Origin: Helicostylum pulchrum
Lineage: Eukaryota; Mucoromycota; Mucoromycetes; Mucorales; Mucoraceae
Reading direction: 5' to 3'
Length of the DNA stretch: 64,000 nt
Assembly: GCA_025677825.1 (NCBI GenBank)
Contig: JAIXMO010000021.1
Span: 124,001 to 188,000 of the forward strand
Shown: piece by piece, positions 24,664-36,222 of the stretch
Position numbering within the stretch: position 1 is the first letter of the stretch
Layout of the letters: every line of letters begins with the position of its first letter
Notes under the pieces: generated by a model
Told to the model about the DNA's origin: nothing
The model's database searches: none
Seen by the model: only the letters and a program-made list of their open reading frames with translations
Made by a program: the position numbers and the translations under genes

Positions 24664-25834
24664 ATGGCTCAACCCATTACTAGAAAGTTATTGGTTGTAG
24701 GTGGCTCAGGTTTTCTTGGTAAGTGTAATGTCAAATGCAATTCAGGTCATTGAAGGCTAATGTTTTTTTTAAAAAATATAAATATGTAGGTTCCAATATT
24801 TGTAAGCTCGCTGCCAACAAGGGCTGGGAGACAGTTAGTTTAAGGTATGTCTATAAAAAGATAAAAACCAATTTTATTTATTTATCGGAAGCATTACTTG
24901 AATAGCCGAAAAGGAGAACCAGAATTATTCAATCAATATGGTAAACCCGAATGGGCAGAAAAGGTAATATAAATATGAATGTGGGTGCAAAATCATGCTT
25001 TAGTAACATATGATAGGTTCAATGGGCTTCTGGAAATTCATTAGAACCGGAATCGTACAAGGATTTATTAAAGGGTGTCACGAATGTTGTTCACAGTGTA
25101 GGTATTTTAATGGAAAATGATTACAAAAGCATTGCACAAGCACAATCATTGTGTGAAGTAGCTAGTGCTGTTCCTCGTTTAGTATTGGGTATGAACGATC
25201 AAGGAAACCCACTTGATCCCAAGTTACGTGGTCGTCCTAGACCTACTTATGAAATGATGAATAGAGACACTGGTAAACACACACATATATATATGTATAT
25301 AATGTATCAAGTATTTATATACACATATAATTTAATAGTTATGACCATTGCTGATCAGGTGGCCAAATTATGTTCCATTCATACTTTTACTTATATATCG
25401 GCATCTGACGTATTTCCTTTCATTGATCCTCGTTATATCACAACAAAGAGAGAAGCAGAACGTTATTTGTTTAGACATGATGAATTTAAGACTACTGTAC
25501 TTCGTCCTGGTAAAACACACACACACATACATATACATACACATGACCGATTAAGTTTTTTTTTTTTCGTTTTTGAACTAATTAATTTTTAGGTTTCATG
25601 TACAATGTTCAAAGGCCTTCTTCGGTTCCTATTACTGGAGCACTTCAATTTTTAAACGCAGTTGCAAGTCCTTTTAAAAAAGGTATTGCTAGTTTACCAG
25701 GTGGTAAATTAATTACCACTCCTCCTTTACAGACAGAACAAGTAGCAAGAGCTGTTATTGCTAGTATTGAAACTGAAGAACATGGTATTTTTGATGTAGA
25801 AGGTATTGAAAAACTAAGCCGTGTCATCATTTAA
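24664..25834 (+). CDS. COQ11: COQ11-like mitochondrial NAD(P)-binding Rossmann protein
   Basis: Six exons (24664-24718, 24790-24844, 24906-24963, 25017-25272, 25339-25509, 25593-25834), 278 aa. The N-terminus has a nucleotide-binding Gly motif, KLLVVGGSGFLGSNICKLA, of the atypical SDR/NDUFA9-like group. It is followed by VTNVVHSVGILMENDYKSI, a YISA...YITTKREAERYL active-site-like segment and VLRPGFMYN. This order matches yeast Coq11 (YLR290C) and its relatives, associated with the coenzyme Q synthome in the inner mitochondrial membrane. A relationship to the complex I accessory subunit NDUFA9 is the main alternative; length and lack of a long C-terminal extension favour COQ11. Introns 4 and 5 contain CA/TA-rich runs. 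Confidence 0.8.
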
Positions 25835-25986
25835 AGTTGCTATTCAATATGTGTGTGTGAGACGTGTGTGTGTGTGTGTAAATAAATGAAAGATGCATAA
25901 AAATTCCCTCCCTTTTCCCTTTTCCCTTTTCTTTTTCCTTTTTTTTTTCTCTTACAAGTATACTTCTTCTTTTTTTTCTTCTTTAC

Positions 25987-26844
25987 ATGACATCTATTAT
26001 TGGCTATACCAGAGTACCTTTTAATTCATCTTCATCAAAGCATTTCACAATAGCGCCTGTAAAACGACTTTACCAAGCAGAGCAGCAATCGACTTTATGT
26101 AATGTGAATAATAATAGTAATGTAGCTCCTGACCAACAGAGTAAAACGACAACTAGACGACCTACATACCATCGTATGTTTTCAAGAGAGACGAGTCAAC
26201 ATGGTATCATTGAATTGATCATTGATAAAAAGAAAGCCGATAATGCTAATAAGCCGATAAACGAACAAGATGGCATAATTAGTCACTATCAACGCCAAAA
26301 GAATATGAGAGATTACAACATAGTACTTTCAATTGACTTGAGTGATAGTCATGACTATAATAACTTATCAATGCTTGATAGTGAAGCAAGTTTTGATAAC
26401 TTGACTGGATTAATGGACACTATATCGAAAATAGCACAGGAAAAGACATTTTACTTTGTAAATATACTAAATTTACTAAAGAAACTTCAGTCACAACAAC
26501 AACAGCATCGATTTATGAGTTGCATCGATAAGCACAATAAGAAAATCTTGGTATATTTTCCAAGCACCATTTCTTTGTCATTAAATCAAATCTACATTTG
26601 GTTGAAACACACGATCGGCATTGATGTGAATAAATTTACACAATGGAAACTATCACATGTGGAAGCAGAACAAGACTTTTTACCCTTAACAGAACACATA
26701 AAACATAATCAAGACGCTTCATTTGATGGCGAGAGTTATTTTAATGATATACACATGTTTATAGATCATGTGGATTCATTGATTCAATCAAATGGTCTAT
26801 TTTCTCATCATACTCAAAAACAAGAACCAATCGCATTGAACTGA
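25987..26844 (+). CDS. orphan single-exon protein, 285 aa
   Basis: Uninterrupted frame following a long pyrimidine tract (25900-25985) typical of promoters in this window. I do not recognise the family. The protein is hydrophilic, with a Ser/Gln/Asn-rich first 90 residues, an internal Gln run (QSQQQQHR near residue 170) and a predicted alpha/beta second half (YFVNILNLLKKL, KKILVYFPSTISLSLNQIYI). No signal peptide, transmembrane helix or metal-binding motif. Start taken as the first ATG. It lies 152 nt after the COQ11-like gene and is convergent with GAPDH. Coding status is supported by length and composition only. Confidence 0.6.
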   Translation: MTSIIGYTRVPFNSSSSKHFTIAPVKRLYQAEQQSTLCNVNNNSNVAPDQQSKTTTRRPTYHRMFSRETSQHGIIELIIDKKKADNANKPINEQDGIISHYQRQKNMRDYNIVLSIDLSDSHDYNNLSMLDSEASFDNLTGLMDTISKIAQEKTFYFVNILNLLKKLQSQQQQHRFMSCIDKHNKKILVYFPSTISLSLNQIYIWLKHTIGIDVNKFTQWKLSHVEAEQDFLPLTEHIKHNQDASFDGESYFNDIHMFIDHVDSLIQSNGLFSHHTQKQEPIALN

Positions 26845-27502
26845 TTTCTCGTTTCTTAACGGCATTTTCTTTTCTCGTGACCCCCTTTTTTTCTTTTACC
26901 TTACACTGCAAATTTTATACATTACATTTACATTTTTGATGGAATAAAAGTTTTTAATACAGATATTCTAGTATAACTAATGCAGTTAAATTATCAACTC
27001 TTATGATACATCATTATGTATTAATTTGTCTCTTTTTAGTTATCTCGATTTAAATATAAAGCGATTTTTTTAATTTCCAAAAGTAGATACCTGTACTCCA
27101 AACGAAACAATGTCAAGATAAGAAAGATTGCATAATTATTTAAAAATAGGCGTACAAGTACACGCAAACTCTTAATTGACGTGTGATTTCAATCTCTTGT
27201 ATTAATAATGAAGATTGATCTGTCCACTGGGAAAAATACTAAGTTATTTAGCAATTAATCATTAGAAATCATTACCTTCACCTTTATAAAATCATACATG
27301 CATATACTGATATACCATACATGTCAAGTATTCATTTCTCGTGTGACATTTTAAATATTAAAAAAAAAAGAACGAATTTTTAATGAAAGCTTTAAACAAA
27401 AGGTAGGTTAATTAAAACCAAACCTTTTACGAATCTGATTTATTTGTATATACAATGTTTTAAAGATTTATGAAATGATGAAATAATGAGAAAGTTATGA
27501 AT
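26845..27502. other. convergent intergenic region
   Basis: 658 nt between two genes that end toward each other. AT-rich with no open frame of note; it holds the two terminator/polyadenylation regions. Confidence 0.6.
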
Positions 27503-28540
<1,038 letters not shown>

Positions 28541-28607
28541 TTAAGAATAAGTAGAAAAAAAATACAATGATTAGATAGAACCCGAGGTTAGAAAAAAAAA
28601 ACCGTGT

Positions 28608-28615
28608 TTATATAC
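28608..28615 (-). promoter_or_regulatory. TATA box of GAPDH
   Basis: On the minus strand this reads TATATAAA, about 92-99 nt before the GAPDH ATG. It is the best TATA match in the upstream region and fits a strongly expressed housekeeping gene. Confidence 0.55.
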
Positions 28616-28753
28616 ATTTTTGATCTTTGAAACTTTCATGGGTATTTTTTATTAGAGTTTTGCGGGTATTTTTTAAGCAAATCCAATAAAATTACCTCAT
28701 GTCCGAAGAATTTTGACTCAGTCAAACATGGTCTGCTTTTATTTCTCAAAGAT

Positions 28754-28808
28754 TTATCAGATAATGCTGATAAACGTCACTGATAAATGTCGCTGATAAT
28801 TTTTTATC
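28754..28808. promoter_or_regulatory. cluster of six GATAA sites
   Basis: Six GATAA motifs in 55 nt: plus strand at 28760, 28769, 28782 and 28795; minus strand at 28754-28758 and 28804-28808. The last three plus copies are spaced exactly 13 nt and embedded in similar sequence (CTGATAAACGTCA, CTGATAAATGTCG, CTGATAATTT), which looks like a small tandem duplication. They lie 238-292 nt upstream of the GAPDH ATG. GATA-type zinc-finger factors regulate nitrogen, iron and light responses in fungi; which one might act here is not known. Confidence 0.5.
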
Positions 28809-29670
28809 TGTTGTATATATCACCTTGACATCGATAGAAAATAAAACATATTTAGAACGTGATAACCAGGACCATATTATTTTTTCCTATGGTTAGAAAA
28901 GGTTTGAAGCTTTTTCTAGTTTATTGAGATACGTACTCTATTGATACCTTTAAAAAACACGTTTTCCATCGTACCATGTTTGCTTTTCTCGGTAAACCCA
29001 CGCATAAAGCATCGTATTTTTTTTACTCCCGTTGGCCGTAACGGATACCAAGGGTCTGGTATAATTTTTCAGGCAGAAATGACGTTTTCAGCGCTAATCT
29101 GCATTACATGATATATCTTGATTAGGAAAAAAGTTCTGCTAAAACGATCGAGGAGATAAAAAAAAAAAACAAATAAATATTTTGGTTTGTTTACAAATGT
29201 ATAGTAAGCAATCAAAAGTTTGACGTTTTCTTTTTGTAATGCGAGCGATAGTTTTTTTAAAAAAAATCCAAATACAGCAAGTTTAAATGTAACAAAACTT
29301 TTTTTATCCGCCCGCAACTGTCGTCTCATGATGAAAGCGATAATTCAAAGCAGCTCTCTGTAAGCTGGTTAAAACAATAACACTTAATATAATTAAGATT
29401 AACGTAGGTATTTCTTATATTTTTAAAGAAACCGTATTTAGGTGTTTAATTTATAGTTACACTGCCAACACTATTTAGATGAAAAACACGAATAAAAAAG
29501 TTAACAAGTAATCAATATTTTTATGTTTTCACACCAATATATCTTTTTTTAAAAAAACATCTACTCCGTTTATGATACATCACTTTAAATACGCGTAAAA
29601 ATAAAATTTTAATATCTCTATTTCTCTCTCTCTCTTCTCCCCATCCCCCTTTATTTTTGTTACACTTATC

Positions 29671-30096
29671 ATGAGTTTTAAAAGCACTGACAAGATAACC
29701 GCCTTCGTCGATAATAAATGTTATAAATGTGAGCGTTCGTATTCCAGCCCTTCGCATCTTATCAATCACATGGCAAACATCCATCATATTCATTTGAAAC
29801 CACGGCCTCAATCTAATGAGGAGCGTCCTGCTTCAGAGAAATACGACTTTACTTACCAAAGACTTGCTACTTATGAACGTGTATTATTTGAATGCCCTTC
29901 CTGTTGGTTCTATACATATCCAAACTTACAAAAATTAGCAAAGCACGTACAAAATTTTCATCTTAACCTTATACCTGAAAACGAAGAGATGCTAGAAGAA
30001 GATACTAGTTTGAATAAAACTGTGGATGAACAAGATATATTAAAAATGTGGGACGAAATTTCAAATTCTTTAAAAAAGTTTCTTAGTGCCAAGTAA
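29671..30096 (+). CDS. small protein with two C2H2 zinc fingers
   Basis: Single exon, 141 aa. Finger 1: CYKC...HLINHMANIHH (residues about 17-39), C-x2-C-x12-H-x4-H. Finger 2: CPSCWF...LAKHVQNFH (about 75-97). The spacer contains a YxYxR-like strand (YDFTYQRLATYERV). The C-terminus is acidic/helical. Finger spacing and the CxxCWF signature are shared with the next gene, so the two are paralogues. A nucleic-acid-binding role is possible; no targets can be inferred. A pyrimidine-rich leader precedes the ATG. Confidence 0.75.
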   Translation: MSFKSTDKITAFVDNKCYKCERSYSSPSHLINHMANIHHIHLKPRPQSNEERPASEKYDFTYQRLATYERVLFECPSCWFYTYPNLQKLAKHVQNFHLNLIPENEEMLEEDTSLNKTVDEQDILKMWDEISNSLKKFLSAK

Positions 30097-30340
30097 TCGT
30101 ATAGTTAGTCTAATAAATTTTCATTAAACATACATGTTTATTTTATAAATAATGTTAATAAGTATCTATTGTACTACTTTTTTTTTTATCTGTTTTTTTA
30201 TCAAGTTAATTTTACTTTGTTTCGAAAAAATCAATCATACAAACTGCCATTTATTATAAGAACAATGAACAACACTTACAAAGATTATAAATAGCGGATA
30301 TTTACAACTTCGTATTTAATTTTCTTTAGTTTTAACCAAT

Positions 30341-30661
30341 ATGAACGGAAAATTAGCCGTACGAGTAATATACCCATGCTACATGTGTACTAGCTCGTAT
30401 ACCGAGGGCCCATTGGCTCTGGACCATATGTTCGCTATACACGGCCTTAACTTACCGAAGGGACCTACGGGCCGCATTCGACCAGAAAACGGAAGGTATA
30501 CATATATACGTGTTAATGAAACCGATTGGGAGCAAAACCATCTAGGGTGTTCCAGCTGTTGGTTTCATACCAAACACAAAAATAAACTGCAGGAACATGT
30601 GAGGAATGAACATGGCCCCGATGAAACAAGCGGGAACGACAATCTGGACGATGATAAATAA
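30341..30661 (+). CDS. second small two-finger C2H2 protein, paralogue of preceding gene
   Basis: Single exon, 106 aa. Finger 1: CYMC...ALDHMFAIHG (residues about 13-34). Finger 2: CSSCWFHTKHKNKLQEHVRNEHG. Between them is RYTYIRVNETDWEQNH, parallel to the spacer of the upstream paralogue. It lacks most of the acidic tail of its neighbour and has noticeably higher GC (for example 30400-30500). A TATA-like TATAAATA at 30286-30293 is about 50 nt before the ATG, so it probably has its own promoter. It arose by tandem duplication with the 29671 gene; function unknown. Confidence 0.72.
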   Translation: MNGKLAVRVIYPCYMCTSSYTEGPLALDHMFAIHGLNLPKGPTGRIRPENGRYTYIRVNETDWEQNHLGCSSCWFHTKHKNKLQEHVRNEHGPDETSGNDNLDDDK

Positions 30662-30737
30662 ACTGCTAAAACTATTGTACAAAGAATAATGGGGTTTGGG
30701 AGAAATGTTTAAAAGAATTCTTTAATAAATATTTTTA

Positions 30738-32428
30738 TTAATGTCTTTGTGAAGCTAAAAGCTCTTGCATTCTTTGTTGAGTCTATAAAAATATAACCAT
30801 TAGTTAAACAATGTACCCTTTATTTTTTTGTTTTTTATTTTACCTTTGATGTTAAATAATGGAACACAGCTTCTTTTACCCAAGGTTGTTTATAGAAATT
30901 AGTTTGACGTACATCTTCTAAATTGACCTTTGTCTCACCCAATATAGCCTTTATATCGATTAACAACTATAAAAAAAAAGAAGAAGATAATCGTTTACGC
31001 TTACCTCTAAATCCCTTGCTTGACTTGTAATCCACTTGTTAATAAATTCAATTGGGTTTCGAGAGAATTGAATCAAAAAGTTTCGTTTAATTTTTGAATT
31101 GTTAATACTTTGAACACACTGTACAATTTTATCATCCAAGGCCATAATATCTTTTTGAGTTTGACTGGAAGCGACACCATTCATCATTTTTTGACGAACA
31201 ACACTATCAAGCTCCACATCCATATCATAGGCTTTTGTAGAGTGGTTGAACTGTTTATCTACATTAACCGTATATTCTAATACAATAGGATCAGGTCTAG
31301 AAAGATGGTTATTGACTAATTCCGGTAATTGTGAAAAATGAATTTGTTCCATATCAAATAATTGTGTCAACTTTTCATCACATTTGATTACTCTTTTATC
31401 CTCTGTATCTTGTAAGCGATGCTCCTACTGATTATATTAGTTTTATTATTATTAGTTAATTAGTTTTTGTCTTAATTTACCTTGACATAATTCCAAACTT
31501 CCATAATGATATGAGGTTTTGTTGCTAATTTTAAATTGATGAGATCTGCTAAACCAGGTCCAACCTTGTATTTTTGAGGATTGAAATCAGGTACCAATAT
31601 AATTCTCGCATTAACGTTAACATCGCCTTTACGCTTCAATTCAACACCATCTGAATCTGAAGAAGAAGCTTGTTTATGCCACTTTTTTTTTAAGGTTAAA
31701 TCCATTTCCTTTTATATATTCATATACATATATATTGTTACTCGAATGCTTACTTCAATAATATTTCCTTCTGGAAACATATCTGGGTCACGGTCCAATT
31801 CAACAATAATAGATTTAAAAAACGATGTAAACTTTTGAATAGGTTGTGCTTTTTTGGTAGGAATTAATGGCTATAAAAAAAAACCAAGTTAAAATACAAA
31901 ATCGTCATTGATTTTATTAAAAAGAACTTACGTCTAATAATCTTCCTTCGATTTTAAGCGTCCAGGAAGGTGCGTTTTCGTTATTTATTTCAAAGTTATT
32001 GCTGTCTTGAAGTTGAGAGGTTTGATCGGCTGCCGTATTTGATACAAAGATACGCAAAGTACGTCGTACCTTTGTTGGTTTTCCAAGTGCTTCCTGAATA
32101 TCCAATCTTTTTCTCATTATTGCAACGTCTAAATTCTTTTCAAATTCACAAAGTTCTGTATAAAGTTTCGACTCTGGTACGTATGCTTCAATCTATTATA
32201 TATATCAATTAAGTAAAACAAAAATCCATTAGTCCAACTCAATCATTTTTACCTTTGGCGGTACATTACGATCGGTAGGTCTCTTTTTTCTACAAAAAAA
32301 AAAGATAACGACACTATTAATACAAAAAAAAATTAAAACAAGAGTATAGTATAATACTACTTTATATGTTTAGAAATGGAATCTGATTCATTAGGTCGTT
32401 TTCTGATTTGAATAGCATTATGTTGCAT
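30738..32428 (-). CDS. SNF12: SWI/SNF-RSC chromatin remodeller subunit (SMARCD/SNF12/RSC6) with SWIB domain
   Basis: Eight exons on the minus strand: 32428-32361, 32289-32253, 32192-31932, 31870-31754, 31708-31481, 31424-31005, 30966-30844, 30782-30738. Product 432 aa. Family hallmarks in order: RRTLRIFVSNTAADQ and WTLKIEGRLLD, an acidic-to-basic loop ending ELKRKGDVNVNARIILVPDF, the SWIB domain (about residues 184-262, YKVGPGLADLINLKLATKPH, IIMEVWNYVKEHRLQD), then YDMDVELDSVVRQKM and FIQFSRNP-type C-terminal helices ending in QPWVKEAVFHYL. This is the 60-kDa BAF60/SMARCD subunit bridging the remodeller to DNA-binding factors in the nucleus. The start is the first ATG, giving a short basic N-terminus without the long Pro/Gln-rich leader of animal SMARCD. 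YIP1 lies 122 nt upstream on the same strand. Confidence 0.92.
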
Positions 32429-32550
32429 TTTTTTTTTGTCTGAGGTAAAAGAAAAAGAGAGAAGATTTTTTTAATACAAGTTTTTTTATTTTATTTTTTA
32501 TTACATCACAAGCGGAGGGGATATTAAGTGTGTATACATGTATTGTTTTT

Positions 32551-33396
32551 TTAAAAGAAGGTCATTAAAGCAAAACAAGCATAAAAGAGACCAACAGGAT
32601 ACGCAACTAATAGACGTTGCTCATTTAAGTGAAGTACACTAGAGAACATACCAGAGCTAGAATAAGTACACCACAAAATACTAATGACCGTTAAAGCAGT
32701 TCCAATGATATTATCCAATTTTAATACAACACTAAATCCACTCAACATGACCATTGGTAAAAGACAATACCCTAATACACTTGCAGTTCTCGAAAAATCA
32801 ATACCATTCTCACTCATCATATTTAAAATAAGGTAAATCGATGCAACTCCCATAACACCAACACCATAAATATATCCAAAGTGTGCTTTTCTTGATAATA
32901 ATAAAAATGTTCCAAATAAAAATATGAACAAAAGGGGTCCTGCTAAATCAGTATCATCCATAATAGTATGAGGTACGGTACGGAAAGGATTTAATACAGC
33001 TAAACTCTGTATGTATACAACTTGAGATAGTTAATATATGTACACTCTAACATAAAAGAAATAAGTAAATCAAACCTTTGTCTTGATGTGTCCAAAGTTT
33101 AATCCAAGTTCTTCTAGTAAAGGTGGTTCATCAGCAAATCCACCAGTACCGAACGCGCTCCAAAAAGACCCAGATGATCCAGATGTATAGTCGTAATTAG
33201 AAGCACGCATATCTCCCGTAGGTGGGCTACTATAATAGTTTGCATTTGTGTTGGCACTATATTGATCTCCGTAGGTGGAAGCATAAAATTGCAATCCATC
33301 TCCTCCAGTTTGAGCAGATGGTTGTTGTCCGTAATATTGATTAGTATCTTGACTATTGTCAAAGAGTACAGAATGAACTGGTTGTCTAGCAGCCAT
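32551..33396 (-). CDS. YIP1: YIP1 (YIPF5-type) Golgi/ER membrane protein
   Basis: Two exons (33396-33076, 33006-32551), 258 aa. The cytosolic N-terminus is Tyr/Gln/Ser-rich (residues 1-85), then comes the family motif EPPLLEELGLNFGHI. Five hydrophobic segments follow, with the YIP1 signatures DLAGPLLFIFLFGTFLLLS, GYIYGVGVMG, SVLGYCLLPMVMLSGF and QRLLVAYPVGLFYACFALM. YIP1 proteins cycle between ER and Golgi, bind Rab GTPases (Ypt1/Ypt31) and act in COPII vesicle formation. Intron donor is GTTTGA, weaker than most here. Confidence 0.95.
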
Positions 33397-34208
33397 ATTC
33401 TTATTTCGGTTGAAGGAGGGAAATAAAAGAGAAAAGAGTTACAGCGACCTCCTCCACGTCACATAAAAATATATGTCCCCTTATGTGAGTTAATTTGATT
33501 GGCTCATAATGCAACCTTCAAATAGTTTATTTCTTTATCGTAAATAATAATATAATGAAAATAGCTAATAACTTTCCCTGGAAAAACGGAATCTCCTTCA
33601 TTTCTTCCTCAAATAACATCTTGACATTCGTATCAAAACTTTATGTACTAACTAATGAAGAATCGATACATATTACTTTTTCAAATAGGACTGCACAGTC
33701 GCATCGATAGAATCAATTACATTTCCATAATTGATCGATTCAATTTGTTTACCTTCCGTTCCCTTATCCAATACATTTTGAATGTTATTTTAATTGCTAT
33801 CAGAGCTTTTTTTCCGTAACTTTTCCTACTTATCCAAAAGATAAGATCACTATATCGATAGATTGAAATATGTTATTGGGTGTTTTTCTTTACAAACCCA
33901 AAAAATTGCCATCGAAGTGGGAGTTTTCTATTACTAGCTCCAGTAAACGTTATAAAATTACTTCTAGCAAATATTAGAAGACCTCTTCTAAGTAGTAAAT
34001 TTTTGAGGACCCATTCTAGCGATACATCTATTGAGCAGAACATAATAAAAGAAAGCAAGATGAATTTGAAAATAGAAAGGAAAACGTTTTTTTTTTGTAA
34101 AATAAATGTAGCTTTTATTTGTTCAGTTAAATTGTGTTTCTCTTGGTTCTCAGAGCAGACCTTTTTTATACAAGTATAAAAAAGAATACTTTGATACTAA
34201 CAGAATCA

Positions 34209-34300
34209 GCCACGTGAAGGCGGAAACACATCTGGTCCCGTCCGATCAGTTTCCATCACGGACCCCAGCTACTGCACGGTACATGCCCAGACTACCTTAC
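34209..34300 (+). pseudogene. 5S-rRNA-like relic
   Basis: The segment CCACGTGAAGG...ACACATCTGG followed by TCCCGTCCGATCAG parallels the most conserved part of eukaryotic 5S rRNA (CACGxxGAA, ACACCxGxT, CTCGTCCGATCA). Further on GTT...CACGG...GCACGGTAC loosely follows the 5S order. The 3' half, including the internal control box C region, is not recognisable, so this is not a functional 5S gene. It could be a 5S-derived SINE head, a degraded 5S copy or chance. Confidence 0.3.
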
Positions 34301-34811
34301 TTTGAGCTGAGAACAGCCTCTACATATCGCAGAAAACGACTGAGAAGATTGAAGCTTATGGCGAAAAACTATGTTCACGCAAGCACACAGAGCATCTCAT
34401 AGAGATTACACCTCGCCGGGCGTACACACCTACCACCACCCCAAGCTCGCGAGACACACGACCCAGATGAAGTCCTATACTAGATCTGACGACCTAACCT
34501 TATTATGCAAGTTTATGCTTCCGCACCGATGACTCCTTTGTACAGACGGGGAAATCAACCCACCATGGCTTCACGAAAAGACACCTAGGTGCAGACAATC
34601 TTTTTTCACCTTGATTTCACCTTCAGATCTGGAACCACCTGTTTCCACTTACGATTTCTTGACATGGTTTTAAAAAATATAATTACCAATCCTCACCAAG
34701 GATCAGGGAACGCTGTCACCGAGGTTTACGATCAACTCAAATTCTTTCTTATTGATCCAGTATCGGCTATAAGAGGAAGCCAAAGAACACCAGCTTTTAT
34801 TTTATTTTTTC

Positions 34812-35091
34812 ACCAAGGTGACCAGCACCTTCTTGACCAAAGTGACCAGCACCTTAAAAAAATTGTTTTTGTAAAGAGACCAGTCACCTCGATATACTCG
34901 CAAGAAAGAAAATGCCAAAAGAGAAAAGTACCCTTTCAGCCTTCTTTATTTTTTCTACCAAGGCGACCGATCTCCTTACCAAATGGCCAGCATTTTCTTA
35001 TGACAAAATGTCCAGCATTTGTAGAGAGAGAGAGAGAGACAGGGATCAAAGGAGCGGAAGAGTTGTTTTTAGACAAAATATCCAGCATTTG
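34812..35091 (+). repeat. six degenerate copies of a ~20-bp motif
   Basis: Copies: ACCAAGGTGACCAGCACCTT (34812-34831), ACCAAAGTGACCAGCACCTT (34836-34855), ACCAAGGCGACCGATCTCCT (34957-34976), a copy beginning ACCAAATGGCCAGCATTTTC (34978 on), GACAAAATGTCCAGCATTTG (35002-35021), GACAAAATATCCAGCATTTG (35072-35091). The last two belong to a 70-nt tandem unit that also repeats GGAGCGGAAGA. One frame would encode short TK-x-TS/SSI peptides, but stops interrupt it. Confidence 0.6.
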
Positions 35092-35943
35092 TTGAGAGAA
35101 AAGGAGCGGAAGAATGTTTTTTTTTTTTGGCTGGTATTCTTTAAAGCCCTCAAATAGAAGACACTTTCACAGTAATAGGAACTTGAGAAGGAAGTAAACT
35201 AAGGATACAGTGAACCCGTCACTAAGGATCAGATTAAGTAATTACAGTTAAAAAACCAGAGATCAAGAAACCAGGGAAGCAAGCAGAACCATCACATCCA
35301 TTGAAACCAAGTCCAGAGAGAAAGCCTACACCTAGGAGCTTTCCGATTTACCACAGCAGGAAGATCACTATATCAGTACGCCAGAGCCACCAGTACATCC
35401 ACATAAACAAGTATTAAAAGGCGTCTGTCATCAGGAGTCGTATAAGACCCATCCGAATAGCGTGCCTCTTATTTACTTGAGGAGGTGTGTACATAATACC
35501 AAAAAAACCTTTGGTGCCATACCTGGAAAACCTCGAAGGTGCAACCGGTTAGAAATGCTGCAATGGACTTCGTGCATACTTATGACGACGCACCCCCTAC
35601 CAACCAGCCTAGAAGACATACGGTATATATAGCATCAATCCATCACACGGCTTCAAAGAGCACCCATTTCGGATACATCTGCACCCCCAACAGTAGTACC
35701 TGGGATAAAAAAAATGTTAGTAGGTCGAAATAAAACTAGTATACACGTACCATTATTGAAAAAAAAAGAGGATAAAGAAGTAAAGAAAGAGTGGGAAAAA
35801 TCCTTTTTTTTTCAAGTAAAAATAGAAAAAAAGACTAGATCACGAATATGGAACGCTAATATCTATTGGACTTGAAAAATAAACAAATCATGCAAAAAGA
35901 GAAAGTAGTACAAATTAGACCTACTTTCTTTTTACTTGTAAAA

Positions 35944-36222
35944 AAATACTTTCGCTTACTCTTGTATTCTCGCATCTTGTGTTAACGTAGGTGAGAGATA
36001 TGTATCAAGTAGGTATATAACGATGGAGAGAGTAACAAAAAAAAGCTGTAAGATCATTTTTAACAAAGTAAATAAAACATGCAAAAAAAAATAAAAAAAT
36101 AAAAAAAAATAACTAGTACAAATTAAGGAACGTTCCTTTCTTTATTCACTTATATTCCATACTCTGGTACAAGATAAGGCAATACTAGAGTAAGATTAAA
36201 AAAAGAGCAAGCGAAAGTATTT
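35944..36222. repeat. MITE-like 279-bp segment bounded by a 20-bp inverted repeat
   Basis: AAATACTTTCGCTTACTCTT (35944-35963) and AAGAGCAAGCGAAAGTATTT (36203-36222) are inverted copies matching at 19 of 20 positions. Internally there are further palindromes: GAAAGTAG...CTACTTTC just outside the left end (about 35902-35929) and the perfect palindrome AAGGAACGTTCCTT near 36127. No target-site duplication or coding capacity seen. Confidence 0.45.

Noticed and set aside
33880..34179. 99-aa plus-strand frame with a mitochondrial-presequence-like RRPLLSSKFLRTHSS
   Set aside because: No downstream mature domain, no obvious continuing exon, and homopolymer runs interrupt it; too weak to call.
34589..35157. 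168-aa and overlapping plus-strand open frames in the GC-richer block
   Set aside because: The frames overlap each other, have no codon periodicity I can see, and lie on the repeat family; no domain recognised.
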